From Punica granatum (taxonomy: Eukaryota; Streptophyta; Magnoliopsida; Myrtales; Lythraceae), in NCBI RefSeq assembly GCF_007655135.1, contig NC_045134.1:4794982-4858981 (forward strand): DNA of 64,000 bases, in the 5' to 3' direction. Each line of letters opens with the position of its first letter. Within the stretch, counting starts at the first letter, position 1. Made by a program: the position numbers and the translations under genes. Below are positions 11,125 through 23,160 of this stretch, in pieces. A model generated the notes under the pieces. It did no database searches and was not told the DNA's origin. It saw nothing but the letters and a program-made list of their open reading frames with translations.

Positions 11125-14100
11125 ATGGAGCTCGCCTCCTCCAATGGCGTCCACTTCTCATCCAGTACTTACGGCTCCCTTCGGAAGAACCGCCGGCATG
11201 TGCTCTTGCGGCCTGAAGCTTCTCCCAATGTCCTCGGGAGGAAGAGGCGGAATTATGTTCCCCGAGTTCTAAGGATCGCTGCAGCTAGCACCGCAAATGG
11301 GGCCGCTGCGTCCGGCACCAATACGAGGACCTTGACGGTGCGGAGCGTGGCCGGCGAGGTGCTGCGGCTCGGCAAGTCGAGCAGTGCTCTGGAGCAGCTT
11401 GACATCGAGCGAGGAGTCTGCGTGCCTTTTCGCAAGTACACTCCCGAGACTGTACGATTACGGCGTACTGAAAATTTTTACCTTTTCGTCACTTCAATAT
11501 GTTTGGTTTGTTTAGCTTGAGCTTGGTAACTGTAGAGTTCATATAGTTTGGGACTAGGAAGAGCATCAGCTTGCCCCTGGGAATGATTTAGAATTCATTT
11601 TCGAGTCGGTTGTCGAGTTGATAATTCCTCTTACCATGCTCAGTCTCTATAAGAGTATCATCAAATGCTTGCTGATTCATTTCACTTTGCACAAGACGTG
11701 TAATTTGATGAATGCGGAAAAGAGACTCATTGCTATGTAAATATTGTACATGAGTAACGCTGATCTATTTTATCGTGAAATTTTCAAACTAAGTCGGGTA
11801 TTGTTTGGTTACTAGGTGAGGAACAAGGTTTTGGAATCTAGGGGTGCTATCTGGTCGCTTATTTTGCGGGGTGTTGAGATAGTGTGGAACTTGGGGTTTT
11901 ATTGGTCGACACTTATGTATGACTGCTTCGTTGGACGGGATGAAGAGGTTGTACCTTATCGTGCCATGCAACTGAGGAATCTGTTGTGTGACTTGGGGCC
12001 TTCTTTTATCAAAGCTGGGCAGGTTAGTGCATTTCTCCCGGAAAATTTAGAATCACATGTCCATGGAGCATAGGTTGGTTGTAATATTTTGATTGGATGA
12101 CATGTCGTGTTCATTTGAATAGGTTCTTGCAAACAGACCTGATATTATTAGAGAAGACTACATGAATGAACTCTGCATTCTTCAAGATGATGTCCCACCT
12201 TTTCCAAATCAGGTAAGAATTATTTACCACACTCGAGGCTGATCTTGAGCTTTAGCTAAACCAATTTTGGTAGACGGAGATTGGTTCTTGTTTTGTTATG
12301 TCACTAATGCACGTTAATGACATCACAGGTTGCTTTCAGCATCATAGAGGAGGAACTGGGGCGACCTCTTGAAGCTGTATTCAGCAAGATTTCAGCACAG
12401 ACAATAGCAGCTGCTAGCTTAGGTCAAGTTTATAGAGCTACCTTACGGGAAACAGGGGAAGATGTTGCCATTAAGGTTGTATAAGGTCCACACATTTACC
12501 TGGTTTTTTTTCTCTAACTATATCTCTATTTTGGTGTAGATAACTGTAGGTCTTTTTACAGGTTCAAAGGCCTGATATAGAACCAATTATCTATCGGGAC
12601 CTTTTCCTCTTCCGAACTCTTGCATCGTTTTTGAATGGTATTAGTCTACAGAAATTGGGGTGCAATTCCGAACTTATAGTAGATGAATTTGGCGAAAAGC
12701 TTCTGGAGGAGCTGGACTACACCTTGGTACCTTCTCAGATCTCAGTTTCTAATCTATAACATGAATTGAAATTAAACTTGTCTGTGCAAAAGCTCATATA
12801 TGTCTTTCCTTTTGCGACGTACAGGAAGCACGGAATATTGAAGATTTTCTGGAAAACTTTAAAGATGATCCCACTGTTAAAATTCCACGGGTTTACAAGA
12901 ATCTTTCAGGGCCTCGTGTCTTGGTAATGGAGTGGATTGATGGTATTCGTTGTACAAATCCACAGGTTTGACTTCAGCGGAACAAGCTTACAATATCAGT
13001 TCTCAAATTAACTACCACTAAGCCACATTTCGGTCTAAATCTGCATTCCATTTCTTTCAGGCCATTAGGGATGCTGGCATTGATGTCAGTGGGTTTCTAA
13101 CAGTTGGAGTTAGCGCTGCTTTGCGACAATTGCTAGAGTTTGGTTTATTTCATGGAGATCCACATCCTGGAAACATATTCGCTATGCGCGATGGCCGTAT
13201 TGCTTATGTGGACTTTGGGAATGTTGCTGTGCTGAGCCAGGTACATGCCAATAGGAAAAACTTGTTATGAAATAAGTAGCAGGAACATGCTAAACGGATT
13301 AAACAAGGGACTGATAACTTGAGGATGAAATATACAGAGAGCTTATGAAGGGTTGGTGCATAATGTGTTAAGACATTAACACATTATGCACATCTTTTGC
13401 TGTAAGAGTTAAGACTCAAGTAGAGAGAGAGAGAGAGAGAGCAGATCTTGTGCCAAGGAAAGTGAGCCAGAAAGTAAATTGAGGGTCAGACTGAAGGACA
13501 CTAAAGCAAACTTTGAAAATTGGGTAAAAAGGAAAGAACGCGTAGAGCATACAGCCTCTGTGTGGGAGCATCATAAAGGCATCCATCTTGATGCCTTTTT
13601 ACTTTAATATAAGCCTGGTGTGTTTCCTATTTGTCTCCTCTGCATTTGCTGCAATCTCATGTTATTTTACTTAATTTCAGCAAAATAAGCAGATTCTGAT
13701 TGATGCTGTCGTCCATGCTGTAAATGAGGACTATGCTGAGATGGCAAATGATTTCACCAGGCTTGGTTTCTTGGCCAGCGGGACAGATGTCGCTCCTATT
13801 ATTCCAGCTTTGGAAGCAATTTGGCAGAACTCTGTTGGAAAAGGACTCTCTGTTTTCAACTTCCGGAGTGTCACTGGTACTTCCATATTTAACTCCTGAT
13901 TTGCTAACATCCTTGTTTTCCTTTTCCGTACTTGCTGCATCTTTCTAACTGCATCAATTTGTCTCAAAATTTTGGTTTTGTAGGTGTTAGTGGCTTTGTT
14001 GAATTAGCTTGCATAAGTGATATGACATATTTCTGTGTAGCCTTAGACATGCTGTAATTGAGTTCAAATAATTTTTGAACATGCTACAATATTGCATCAT

Positions 14101-15799
14101 GACTTCTAATTAGGACTTTGACCCTCGCCTTGCATTCATTGATGCCAAATTGATGGAAGTTGCTGTTTACAGCAGCCACTAAGCTTCAAGGCGATGCCTC
14201 AAGCAATGTTCCTCTGTTGCATTAGAGGGGAATGTTCCTCTGTGGCATTGGAGGGGAATGTTCTATCTCCGTTAATGAGGAAAAAAATAAGGATCTGCAG
14301 AGAATCATCTTTTATGTTAATGTTTTGAATTAGAATCATAATCCAGGAGTAGTAGAGGCTGTCCTATCCTTTCATTTTTCATATTTCTATTTATTTTGGG
14401 ATCTTGTTTGATAGCACAGGCAAACCAATGATCTTTTTTTTTTTTGGGTGATAACAAATGATCATATTTAAATTGCGTGCTGCAGGGAAGTTTAATCAAT
14501 TGGTTTACAATTATCCCATCCGTATCCCTGAGAGATTCTCTCTGGTTATTCGGTCATTACTGACACAGGAGGGTATCTGTTTTACCCTGGAGCCAGACTT
14601 CAAATTTCTCGAGGTAAAGTTAAATTTATATTTCACATTCTTTCATCTTCTTGATATTTTCTTGTCTAGTTCTTTCATTCAAGTTGTAGATTTACTCAAC
14701 AGGTGGCCTATCCCTATATCGCAAAACGTCTTTTAACAGACCCAAACCCAGCCCTTCGTGAACGTCTTATCCAGGTCAGTGTGTTGCAATCTGTAACCTT
14801 CAAAGTAGGCTGATGTGGTTTTTTCTTTTTTCTTTTTTTTTTAAATTTTCCAAAAATGTTTCTCTTGTCAGGTCTTATTTAAAGATGGTGTCTTCCAATG
14901 GAAGCGGCTGGAGAACCTTATTGTTCTCGCAAAAGAAAACGTGGCCAAGATGAGCAGCAACCCTGCGTTGAAAGGGAATGAAATGTCCGTATAACATCTC
15001 TTTCTCCTCTTTTACTTCCCGCTTTCAATTTTTCCTTATATTCACCATTACATATTGGCCTCTTGTAATTCTTATAGGCAAAGGTCGAGACAGTTGCAAG
15101 TCGAGAGGAAACTCAACCTTACAGATACCATCAAAGATGGAGCTCGCCTTTTCCTGGTCGATGAAAGGATCAGGAGACAACTTCTGCTTGCATTGACAGA
15201 AGATTCCAAACTTCACATTCAGGAGGTTACTGACCCAAATATTATTCTTTTTATTCACGATGGGGTTACCTAAATGGTGTCACCTAGAAGACTCTTTTTC
15301 CAAACGCCTTTTGGCAGGGTTAGGGGTAGTATTTGAAAGCAATTAACATCCAAAAAAAATTGACATTTATTTATGGAATGCATCTATTCTATATGCCATA
15401 ATGGGTTAATTTTACCGAAAGCCTGAGTGCAGTCTTTAGCTTTATTAGCTTTTAGGACACTGCTGAGGTTTTTCCTACAATTGCCATGTAAGACTGAGTT
15501 CCAAGTATCTTGTTTGCAGCTTGTGGATGTATACAGACTGGTCGAAGACCAAATTGACATGCCATCAGTAGCTGCGGAAGTTGTACGAGGTAATTCTGAG
15601 TAATTATCATTTGGAGCAGTTTGTGCAGAGTTTCTCAACCTATAGCAAACACAAGAAAGAGGGCTGTACTTTCTTTTTCTTCTTTAAAAATGAACACTTT
15701 AATACTTCTATATACGTTGTGTTCATGTTCGCAGATTTCCCCAGTGTTGTCCGGGATCTCATGCTCTCATGGAGCGAGTCAGTTCTGTCCGAAAGATGA
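11125..15799 (+). CDS. ABC1K1: Chloroplast ABC1-like atypical kinase (ABC1K1/PGR6-like), 14 coding exons
   Basis: Exons: 11125-11451, 11816-12022, 12123-12212, 12329-12475, 12562-12726, 12825-12965, 13061-13240, 13681-13876, 14486-14613, 14703-14774, 14872-14984, 15078-15225, 15520-15589, 15735-15799. They join in frame to 682 residues. All junctions are GT-AG. The first ~60 residues are Ser/Arg-rich and acid-poor, like a plastid transit peptide. The ABC1/UbiB signature follows: KAGQ (175-178), Ala-rich loop AAASLGQV (235-242) replacing the usual glycine loop, VAIK lysine (257), ELD (307-309), HGDPHPGN (390-397) and DFG (410-412). Family knowledge: Arabidopsis ABC1K1 sits in plastoglobules and affects prenyl-lipid and plastoquinone metabolism and photosynthetic electron flow. 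The length matches the Arabidopsis protein as I remember it. ABC1K3 is the main alternative; the C-terminal part looks closer to ABC1K1. Probable 3' UTR to about 16,070. Confidence 0.93.
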
Positions 15800-16255
15800 T
15801 TGGACGAAGTAGGAGAGTAAGAAGAAGTTTCTCAATGACTGCCGATTTTGTTTCTATACACACACACACATACACATGCACATATTATTCGGGCCTCCGA
15901 CACAATTTTGGGGCTAAGTTATTTTCTGTTTCGGTTCAAACTTCAAAGATAGCGTCTTGTAAAGCTGTAAGCTCGAGAGATATCTGACATGGTCATGTAG
16001 GGGTTCACTTGCATATTCTACTGGAAGTGAATGAAATTCTACCAACCTCTCTGTAAAGGTCTCTGACTCGTTTCTTCAGAAATTAGAGGGAGACGATCAC
16101 TTGTAGTATGTCGAAATCCTTTTTTTGTGCATAAGGCCTGGTAGCGTAGGAGTCAAGTCTCGGTCCTTTGCCTCGATGTGGTGTTGAAATTTTTTATTTT
16201 TTTCCGTTAAAAAATGGGGCGTATTGTTGAATTTTGATGTGTGTGGGCTTTGCAG

Positions 16256-16342
16256 CCCCATGGTCCGGGCCAGCGAAGCTCATCAAGTTGGGACTACTAT
16301 GATGATCGGATTAGGGACTATGATGAACTGATACGACAGTGA
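16256..16342 (+). other. Orphan exon-like segment (gene unassigned)
   Basis: A TTTGCAG acceptor (ending 16255) precedes an open 28-codon frame rich in S, Y and D (it includes SSSWDYYDDR and DYDELIRQ), then TGA at 16340-16342. A good donor, GTGAGT, starts at 16339, so it could equally be an 83-nt internal exon ending at 16338. It lies about 460 bp after the ABC1K1 stop. I see no partner exons on either side. It may be an alternative 3' exon, a relic of a lost neighbour gene, or a captured exon. The product is unknown. Confidence 0.35.
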
Positions 16343-16539
16343 GTGAACTCATCTTGATCTTAGTTAGTCTGAGATTTTTGCCTGTGCGTATTTCCGTATC
16401 TTCTTAATATTTATATATCCTTGGGTCGATATCTATAATAATCTTCAGGGGCTCCTACTAGCAATCTGATTGCGAAAAAAGAATCCTCCGGTGTACCAGC
16501 CAATGGTGAAAAGTAATCAGTTTTACATAAGTGAAGTAT

Positions 16540-17460
16540 TATTTTAATTTTAGAAATTAAAAATTAAAAATTTTCTATTTTTCAATTACATTAATCCAAG
16601 AACATTTATCAGAATTTATTGTTGCTCATGTAAATTTTACAAATTTATGATTTTATTTAAGCATTTATAGTGCTAAATAAATATAATAAGTTATATATAT
16701 TATTAATTTCAATATCCTAACATTATCATCAATTTTGTACAGAAAATGCAAGTGTTAATCTAATAAATATCCAGTATAGTTTTAGTCATATATATCATTT
16801 TTAATATTATATGCTTTTTTTTGGTAAAATTTTAATATTTTCGTTGACATTAATGATTTGTTTTTGCTTAATTTATCAAATAACGGTATTTTATATTTTG
16901 TTAGTATTTGAATGTTTTCAAATTATGTTATTTTTATTTAATATTTACAAAATATGTTATTTTGCTAATATTTACAGATGATATTTCTATATCCTTTTAT
17001 ACGTTTTCAAATGCATTAATTGAATAGCATTTATTACACTTCAAGTTAATTTTACTAACATATCGATTTGTAATACTACATAAATATAATAAGTTATATA
17101 TATTTATTATTATTTTGAATATCCTAACACGATCATCAATTATATATATAAAATGCAAGTGTTAATCTAATAAAATTAAAAGTACCCGATATAGTTTTAT
17201 TCATATATATATATGTGTATGATATTATATGGTTTTTTTGTAAAACTTTAATAGTTTTATTGACATTAATGATTCATTTTTGCTTACTTTTGTCAAAAAT
17301 GTTATCATATATTTTGTTAGTATTTTTATGTTTTCAAATTATATCTCCAAATAATATTTATATGTCTTTTTATACTTTAAATGCATTAGTTGAAGAGCAT
17401 TTAGCGCACTTCAAGTTAATTTTACTAATTTTACTAATATATAAAATATTAGTGATGGAT
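16540..17460. repeat. Diverged ~405-bp AT-rich tandem duplication
   Basis: Two copies share a block order: AAATATAATAAGTTATATAT (about 16678 and 17082), AAATGCAAGTGTTAATCTAATAAA (16743 and 17151), GACATTAATGATT, ATTTTGTTAGTATTT, GTTTTCAAATTAT and CACTTCAAGTTAATTTTACTAA. The offset is about 405 bp. A third partial copy of the end block appears near 16575-16690. No coding potential is evident. Confidence 0.7.
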
Positions 17461-17682
17461 TTACCATTTTGTCTCGATTTATTAAGGTGTTGTCAACGAT
17501 ATATATATATATATATAGATTGATGTGCGTACTTTAAACTGTGACGGTCAATGAACACTATTATAAATGAAATATGATTGATATTGAATTATCAAAACAT
17601 TCTTTTTTATTCATATTTCATCATAAACTATCTTTTAAAAAGTTATTAAGAAAAAAGGTTTTATTTAAAGCTACTATAAAGA

Positions 17683-18046
17683 TTGAGTTTGGTTTCGAAA
17701 TCATTATTCAACTCCAGCCCCACTCCACTCCGCATCATTTTCCCTTTAATTAATGTAATCATTATTTTTTATCTTTTTCTTTCATTTAATAATAAATTAT
17801 TACTCATACTTTTTATAACTATTATCACAAATAATTTTTTAATAATAAATTCATCATTTAATTTTACATCTATATATATTTACTTTTTTATCTTTCTCTC
17901 CAATTTAATAATAATTTCTCAAATTCACTTTTTTATAACTATTATTAAAATTAATTTTTAATAATACATTTTTCGTATATTATATTTTTATCATTTAGGC
18001 AAGAACGAAGTGGAGTAAATTTCTAATTCTGAAACCAAATGAACCC
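17683..18046. mobile_element. MITE-like element
   Basis: The ends form an imperfect inverted repeat: GAGTTTGGTTTCGAAAT at the left and, at the right, the complement of AATTCTGAAACCAAATGAAC. Subterminal CCACTCCACTCC (left) faces GAAGTGGAGT (right). The interior is AT-rich without coding potential. The interior resembles the segment at 57.82-58.10 kb, suggesting one family. The superfamily was not decided. Confidence 0.5.
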
Positions 18047-18650
18047 CTAGGACAAGAATAAGTCAATTCATTATCTTCATCGATTCTCGACCAAAAAAAT
18101 TTCTTAAAAGTATATTTTCCAACATAATATAATATTCGAAGAAAATTTTTTGTCTTTTATTTTAAAAAAATATCTATAGTTTTTTTTTGTATTTAATAAA
18201 AAAAGAATTTTTTTTTATACAGATAGAATAGAAGAGAATTTTGCTTGTCCCTTACCTTAGTTGAGCTGAGCTGAGGCATCGAGAGAGATAGAGAAAGAGA
18301 GCCATCGAAAGATTCGAAACGACAACTTCGTCTTCACCTCTCCCGATTTCACTTCCCACCTCCGGTTTTGCTTCTACATGAGAGTTTAACTGCTTCCCTC
18401 CATCGTCTCCCTCATCGCTTCGCTTTTTCCAAGCACTGCGATTTCAATCCGAGGTTCTACCGTGAGTAGGGAATTCATGTCCCTGCCGTGATTGCTGGCT
18501 TATCAGATTACTATACTTCAAAGCTTAGCTCTGTGAGGTCTGCTCTGGTTTGTCGATTTGCGTGTGGTATTTTATTTCTTTTTTTTTTTTTGGTGATTTC
18601 GAGCTCAGTGCCGATCCAATTTGGGCGCCTTAATTGGGTCTTGCAGGAAG

Positions 18651-21600
18651 ATGCCGCGGAAGGTCTTTGATGGAGTTGATTATGATGATGGTTACGATGA
18701 CGACTATGACTACGATGACCTCGACGATGCCGATTACTATGGTGAGTGAGCTTATCTGTCGTATGGGCATGCTGGTTTGGGCTTTCGCGAGCATTGGTGT
18801 TTAAAGCTGGACTTTTGGAAACTGTCAGTGCTGTGAAGATTGAATATTTCAGTCCTCCTTGGATGAATTCAATAGTTTTGAGTGCATTGTCCATTTAAAG
18901 TTCACATTGTTATCCCTATCCTTCACTACAATGGTCGATGACAATCGAGTTATGCTTTCACAGTTTCAAGCTTGCGGACGGATGTTAATGTCCACCTTGA
19001 CTTTGTTTCCTGCATCCTGTCCTGGTTGCAGTGGATTTGGTGATTTGGGATTATTTTAGTCGCGTTCCGCTGTTGGTTTGCTTTGTCGGGTTTTACTTTG
19101 GCTGCATTCCTAAGTAAGAGTCATTACTTGGGGATGTGCTTGAGCTCCCCGCAGTGTTATGTTGGCCGTCATTGTCAGTTAATGATGATGAATATAGATT
19201 TTGTAATTTGAAATGCTGATCAAAGTTAATGTAGGGGTCTAATTAGGTGATGTGGCTTTTGTCATAAAGAAATTTTATGGTATCATTGGACTGATACTGG
19301 TTTGTAACTCTATATTCTTTTTCCCCTAAAATTAATTGTTTTATAATTTTGACCCGACGAACTATGTAAAATCATAGATCTACTGATGTGTGATTAAGAT
19401 GACCACCTTAGTCATTCATTCTCATTGGGCTCATGTAATTGGACTCTTGTACATTTAGTCTAACTTTAGTTATATGTTTGCAGGTTGCTCATTTTCTGAT
19501 CATCTGCTTTCTAACATTTACTTCCTTGAAACAGGTAAAGCACAACCCTCGGAGCCAGTTAAAGAAACTATTAAGCGGGGAACTTGGAGTTGCCCTATCT
19601 GTACATACGATAATGATGAGAGCATGACTGCATGTGATATATGTGGGGTTTTTCGAAATCCTTTGCCGCATATGAACAACAATCATGACAAGAAAACAGG
19701 TACTGGTGTCTCGTGCTCTGGAGGTGCACTATCCTTTTCTTTTTTTTTTTTTGGTCAATGCACTATCATTACCTGTAACATCATCTTGGGTACAGAGGAT
19801 TGGACACATAATGAAAAGGAACTTGTATTTAAAATGTTTGAATTGCATTTGGCCTTACCTTTCTATTTTGTTTGTATTTCTTTGTACTAGACATGGCTGA
19901 ATAACTAACTTATTGCATGAACCGTCCTTCCGTTGTTCTTATAATTTATATTATGTCAAACCCTAAAACACCCATTGACTTATCCTTTCCCCTCTTATTC
20001 GATCTTTCATGTGTACAGTACAATAAATGTATTCTGGATTCTTGCTCCCATGTATGTCTTGGCTTATAAATTGGGATGTCTGTTCTTCTAGCTATCCCAC
20101 ACTTGCAACACTTTCTAAACTAGCACGTTATAGTATTACTTTAGTCCGATGTTCTGTGTTCTGTTATAGATTAGATCTTTTTCATGCAGTTAATGGCATG
20201 TGTAAAGTCTCTGGAGTATCCAAAAAGGCCAGGGCACTCTTTGCAACATTGCCCCATCGGACACCCAAAAAGGTTTTATTATGTCAACAGCAGGCCGGTG
20301 ATGGTTTGATGGAAGAGGGCCATCACTTATATGAGCCTGGAAGAATCCAAGGACCCTTGCATGAATTTTGTGATGTTGTCAGTTCTCAGTTCCGCAAAAA
20401 TGTCAAAATAGGTCCGCACATTAGACATTGAAACCAATCTCTGAAAACTTGTAAATATTTATCATCACCAACAATAATATCTTGTTCTGGCATGTCAACC
20501 ATTTTTCTTTTTTGGACCTTTAACGAATTATAAAAATAATAATCCACCCGTGCTTGTCTTTATAGTCCCATTCAAGTTTGATGCCCCATCCCCTGATGAC
20601 ATTGTCTCTAATGGGCTGCGTTCTTCAAAAACAGCTTCTAAAGGTATTCCTCTATGACTGATGAGAATCTCGATTTTAAATTAAAACTATTAATCTTCTT
20701 GTTTTACTTAATGATGGAATTAGACATTTGGTGAACTAACTCTGCTTGTTTGAAAATAATATTCTTTCTCTGGAACAGATATCTTGTGGTTTTAGATAGT
20801 GAATCTTTTTTCCTTGGAACTGTTATTTTGCTGTCTTTGGCTTTTTGGCCGCAGCTGGAAATGATCTTTCGTATCACTAGTGCAAGAAAAATATTTACAT
20901 AGAAAGGGTCAGTACTGTCAAATTGGCTTATGTATTGTCTCATTTATAGGCATAAGCTGCACAAATGAGTTGTTTTTTTGGATGAATATTCACGGTATGT
21001 GGTCATGCAGTTATAGTGGACCTGTTTTCAAAAGAGAGTTGAAATTCCATCTTTCTGGTGGTGCTAGGTGTCATTGGATCTATCTTTAATGGTTATACAT
21101 TCCATCTTATTTTATTGATTGAATTACATATATCATAATTTTCAAGGGTTTCTGCTGTTGCAGCCACTGCTAAAACATCTGATAGCTCATCAGCGAAGAC
21201 ACAGTGGAGCAAAACTAATAATGTTGAGGATAACAATCATGTGAAAGATGGAGTTCTGCGCTTACAGGCTAACAACAAAGCCTCAGCAAGCTCATCAATA
21301 TCAAAGGAAAGTATTCCGAGTATGGAAAGCTCTTCAAAGCTCAGTACTGGGAATGAACAGTTGGGGGATCAAGTTTCTGGTGCATCGAGTAGACGCAATC
21401 GTATGGGCGAGGGTACTCCATCAGTCGAAGAGATAAGACCCCAAAGTCATAACCGAGGCATGAGCAAGTCGGATTTGCCTTCTAAATCACGAGCACCTTA
21501 TAAGCCGGAAAAGTGGATGCTCCCAGAAAAAGAAGGCAGTGATTTGAATCAACTGAATCTCGCAATTGTAAGTCTTTCAATCTTGTCTTTTATCTGCTGT

Positions 21601-23117
21601 TGTGTCCTTTCAAAATATGAGTTCAGCTTGAGCATGATAGTGGTATTCCTATTGATGTTTTCGATGTCTGTTTAGGTTGGCCATGTGGATTCCGGAAAAT
21701 CGACACTTTCAGGGAGACTACTGCACTTATTAGGGCGAATATCTCAAAAGCAAATGCACAAGTACGAAAAAGAGGCCAAAATACAGGTAGTGTCATCCTT
21801 TCGATGTGCTCTTTTTATCCAGGACCACCACCATCTGGGTCCTAGTCTCTCTATGATGTGGTAAAAGAGCCAACCTGGGTCCATAAACACCTCCCAAACC
21901 CATTGATCTGGGTAACCTGCCTTCTCCAAAGCCCAAGGCCATGTTTGCCCTACTGTGACAGGGGCCTTTCTTGTGGCTTGAGATGAGCCGCCGCTTGACT
22001 AGCTTGCTAGGCTCTCTTAGCTCATTAACTCTGAGGGTCATATATATAGGCAATTTGGGTTGATTCGTAAATCTCTCATGGGGTGCCTATAGCATATTAA
22101 ATTAGAGGGTTGAGAGCTGGCCCTAATTGTGAGACCTTTCTTTTACTACTTGACCAACTTTCTTTTACTGCCGACTGACCCACTGTTGGGTTCTCTTGTC
22201 TCTCTCCTCTGATGATAGTACATAATGTTTCATTTTATTTATGTTGTTTAGTGCAATCAGGGCAAGAGCTCTTTAATTTAGGTCATATGTCTTATGCTTG
22301 TGTTACCTATACCATGTTAAATGAGAGGGTTGAGAGCTGGACCTTATCGTGAGACCTTCTTATACTGCTTGACCAACTTTCTTGAACTGCCTACCCACTG
22401 TTGGGTTCTCTTGTCTCTCTCTCTCTCTCTCTCTCTCTCATGCTAGTATAGCCATATGTACTTTTTAATTTATGTGTTCCCATGCAATCAGGGCAAGGGC
22501 TCTTTTGCTTATGCTTGGGCACTGGATGAGAGCCCCGAAGAGCGGGAAAGAGGAATCACAATGACAGTCGGTGTTGCCTATTTCGATACCAAGAATTACC
22601 ACGTGGTTGTGCTCGACTCTCCGGGACATAAGGACTTCATCCCAAATATGATTTCGGGAGCCACACAGGCTGATGCTGCAATCCTTGTGATAGATGCTTC
22701 TATCGGATCTTTCGAGGCAGGTGTGGACCCCACAAAAGGTCAAACTCGGGAGCATGCCCAATTGATAAGAAGCTTCGGTGTGGACCAGCTTATTGTTGCA
22801 ATCAACAAAATGGATGTTGTGGAATATTCGAAGGAGAGATATGACACAATAAAGCAAAAGTTGGGAGCGTTCCTTCGTCTTTGCGGTTTCAAAGACTTGT
22901 CTGTGTTGTGGATTCCTTTGAGTGCGATGGAGAATCAGAATCTGGTCTCAGCTTCATCAGATGCTCGTCTACGATCTTGGTGAGTGTCAATTATATTACT
23001 TTCCTAATATGTGGTTTGGAAATTAAAAATTTTAGAGTACTTACAAAAGTACTTCCTGTTGTTGGCGAAGTTCCTGTGGGATCGTTAGATTCTTAATACT
23101 TATATTATATAAAATAT

Positions 23118-23160
<43 letters not shown>

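Noticed and set aside
14205..14256. 26-bp near-perfect tandem duplication in ABC1K1 intron 8
   Set aside because: Short, intronic and far from splice sites; probably ordinary replication slippage.
22465..22857. 130-codon minus-strand frame
   Set aside because: It is the shadow of the HBS1 G-domain exon.
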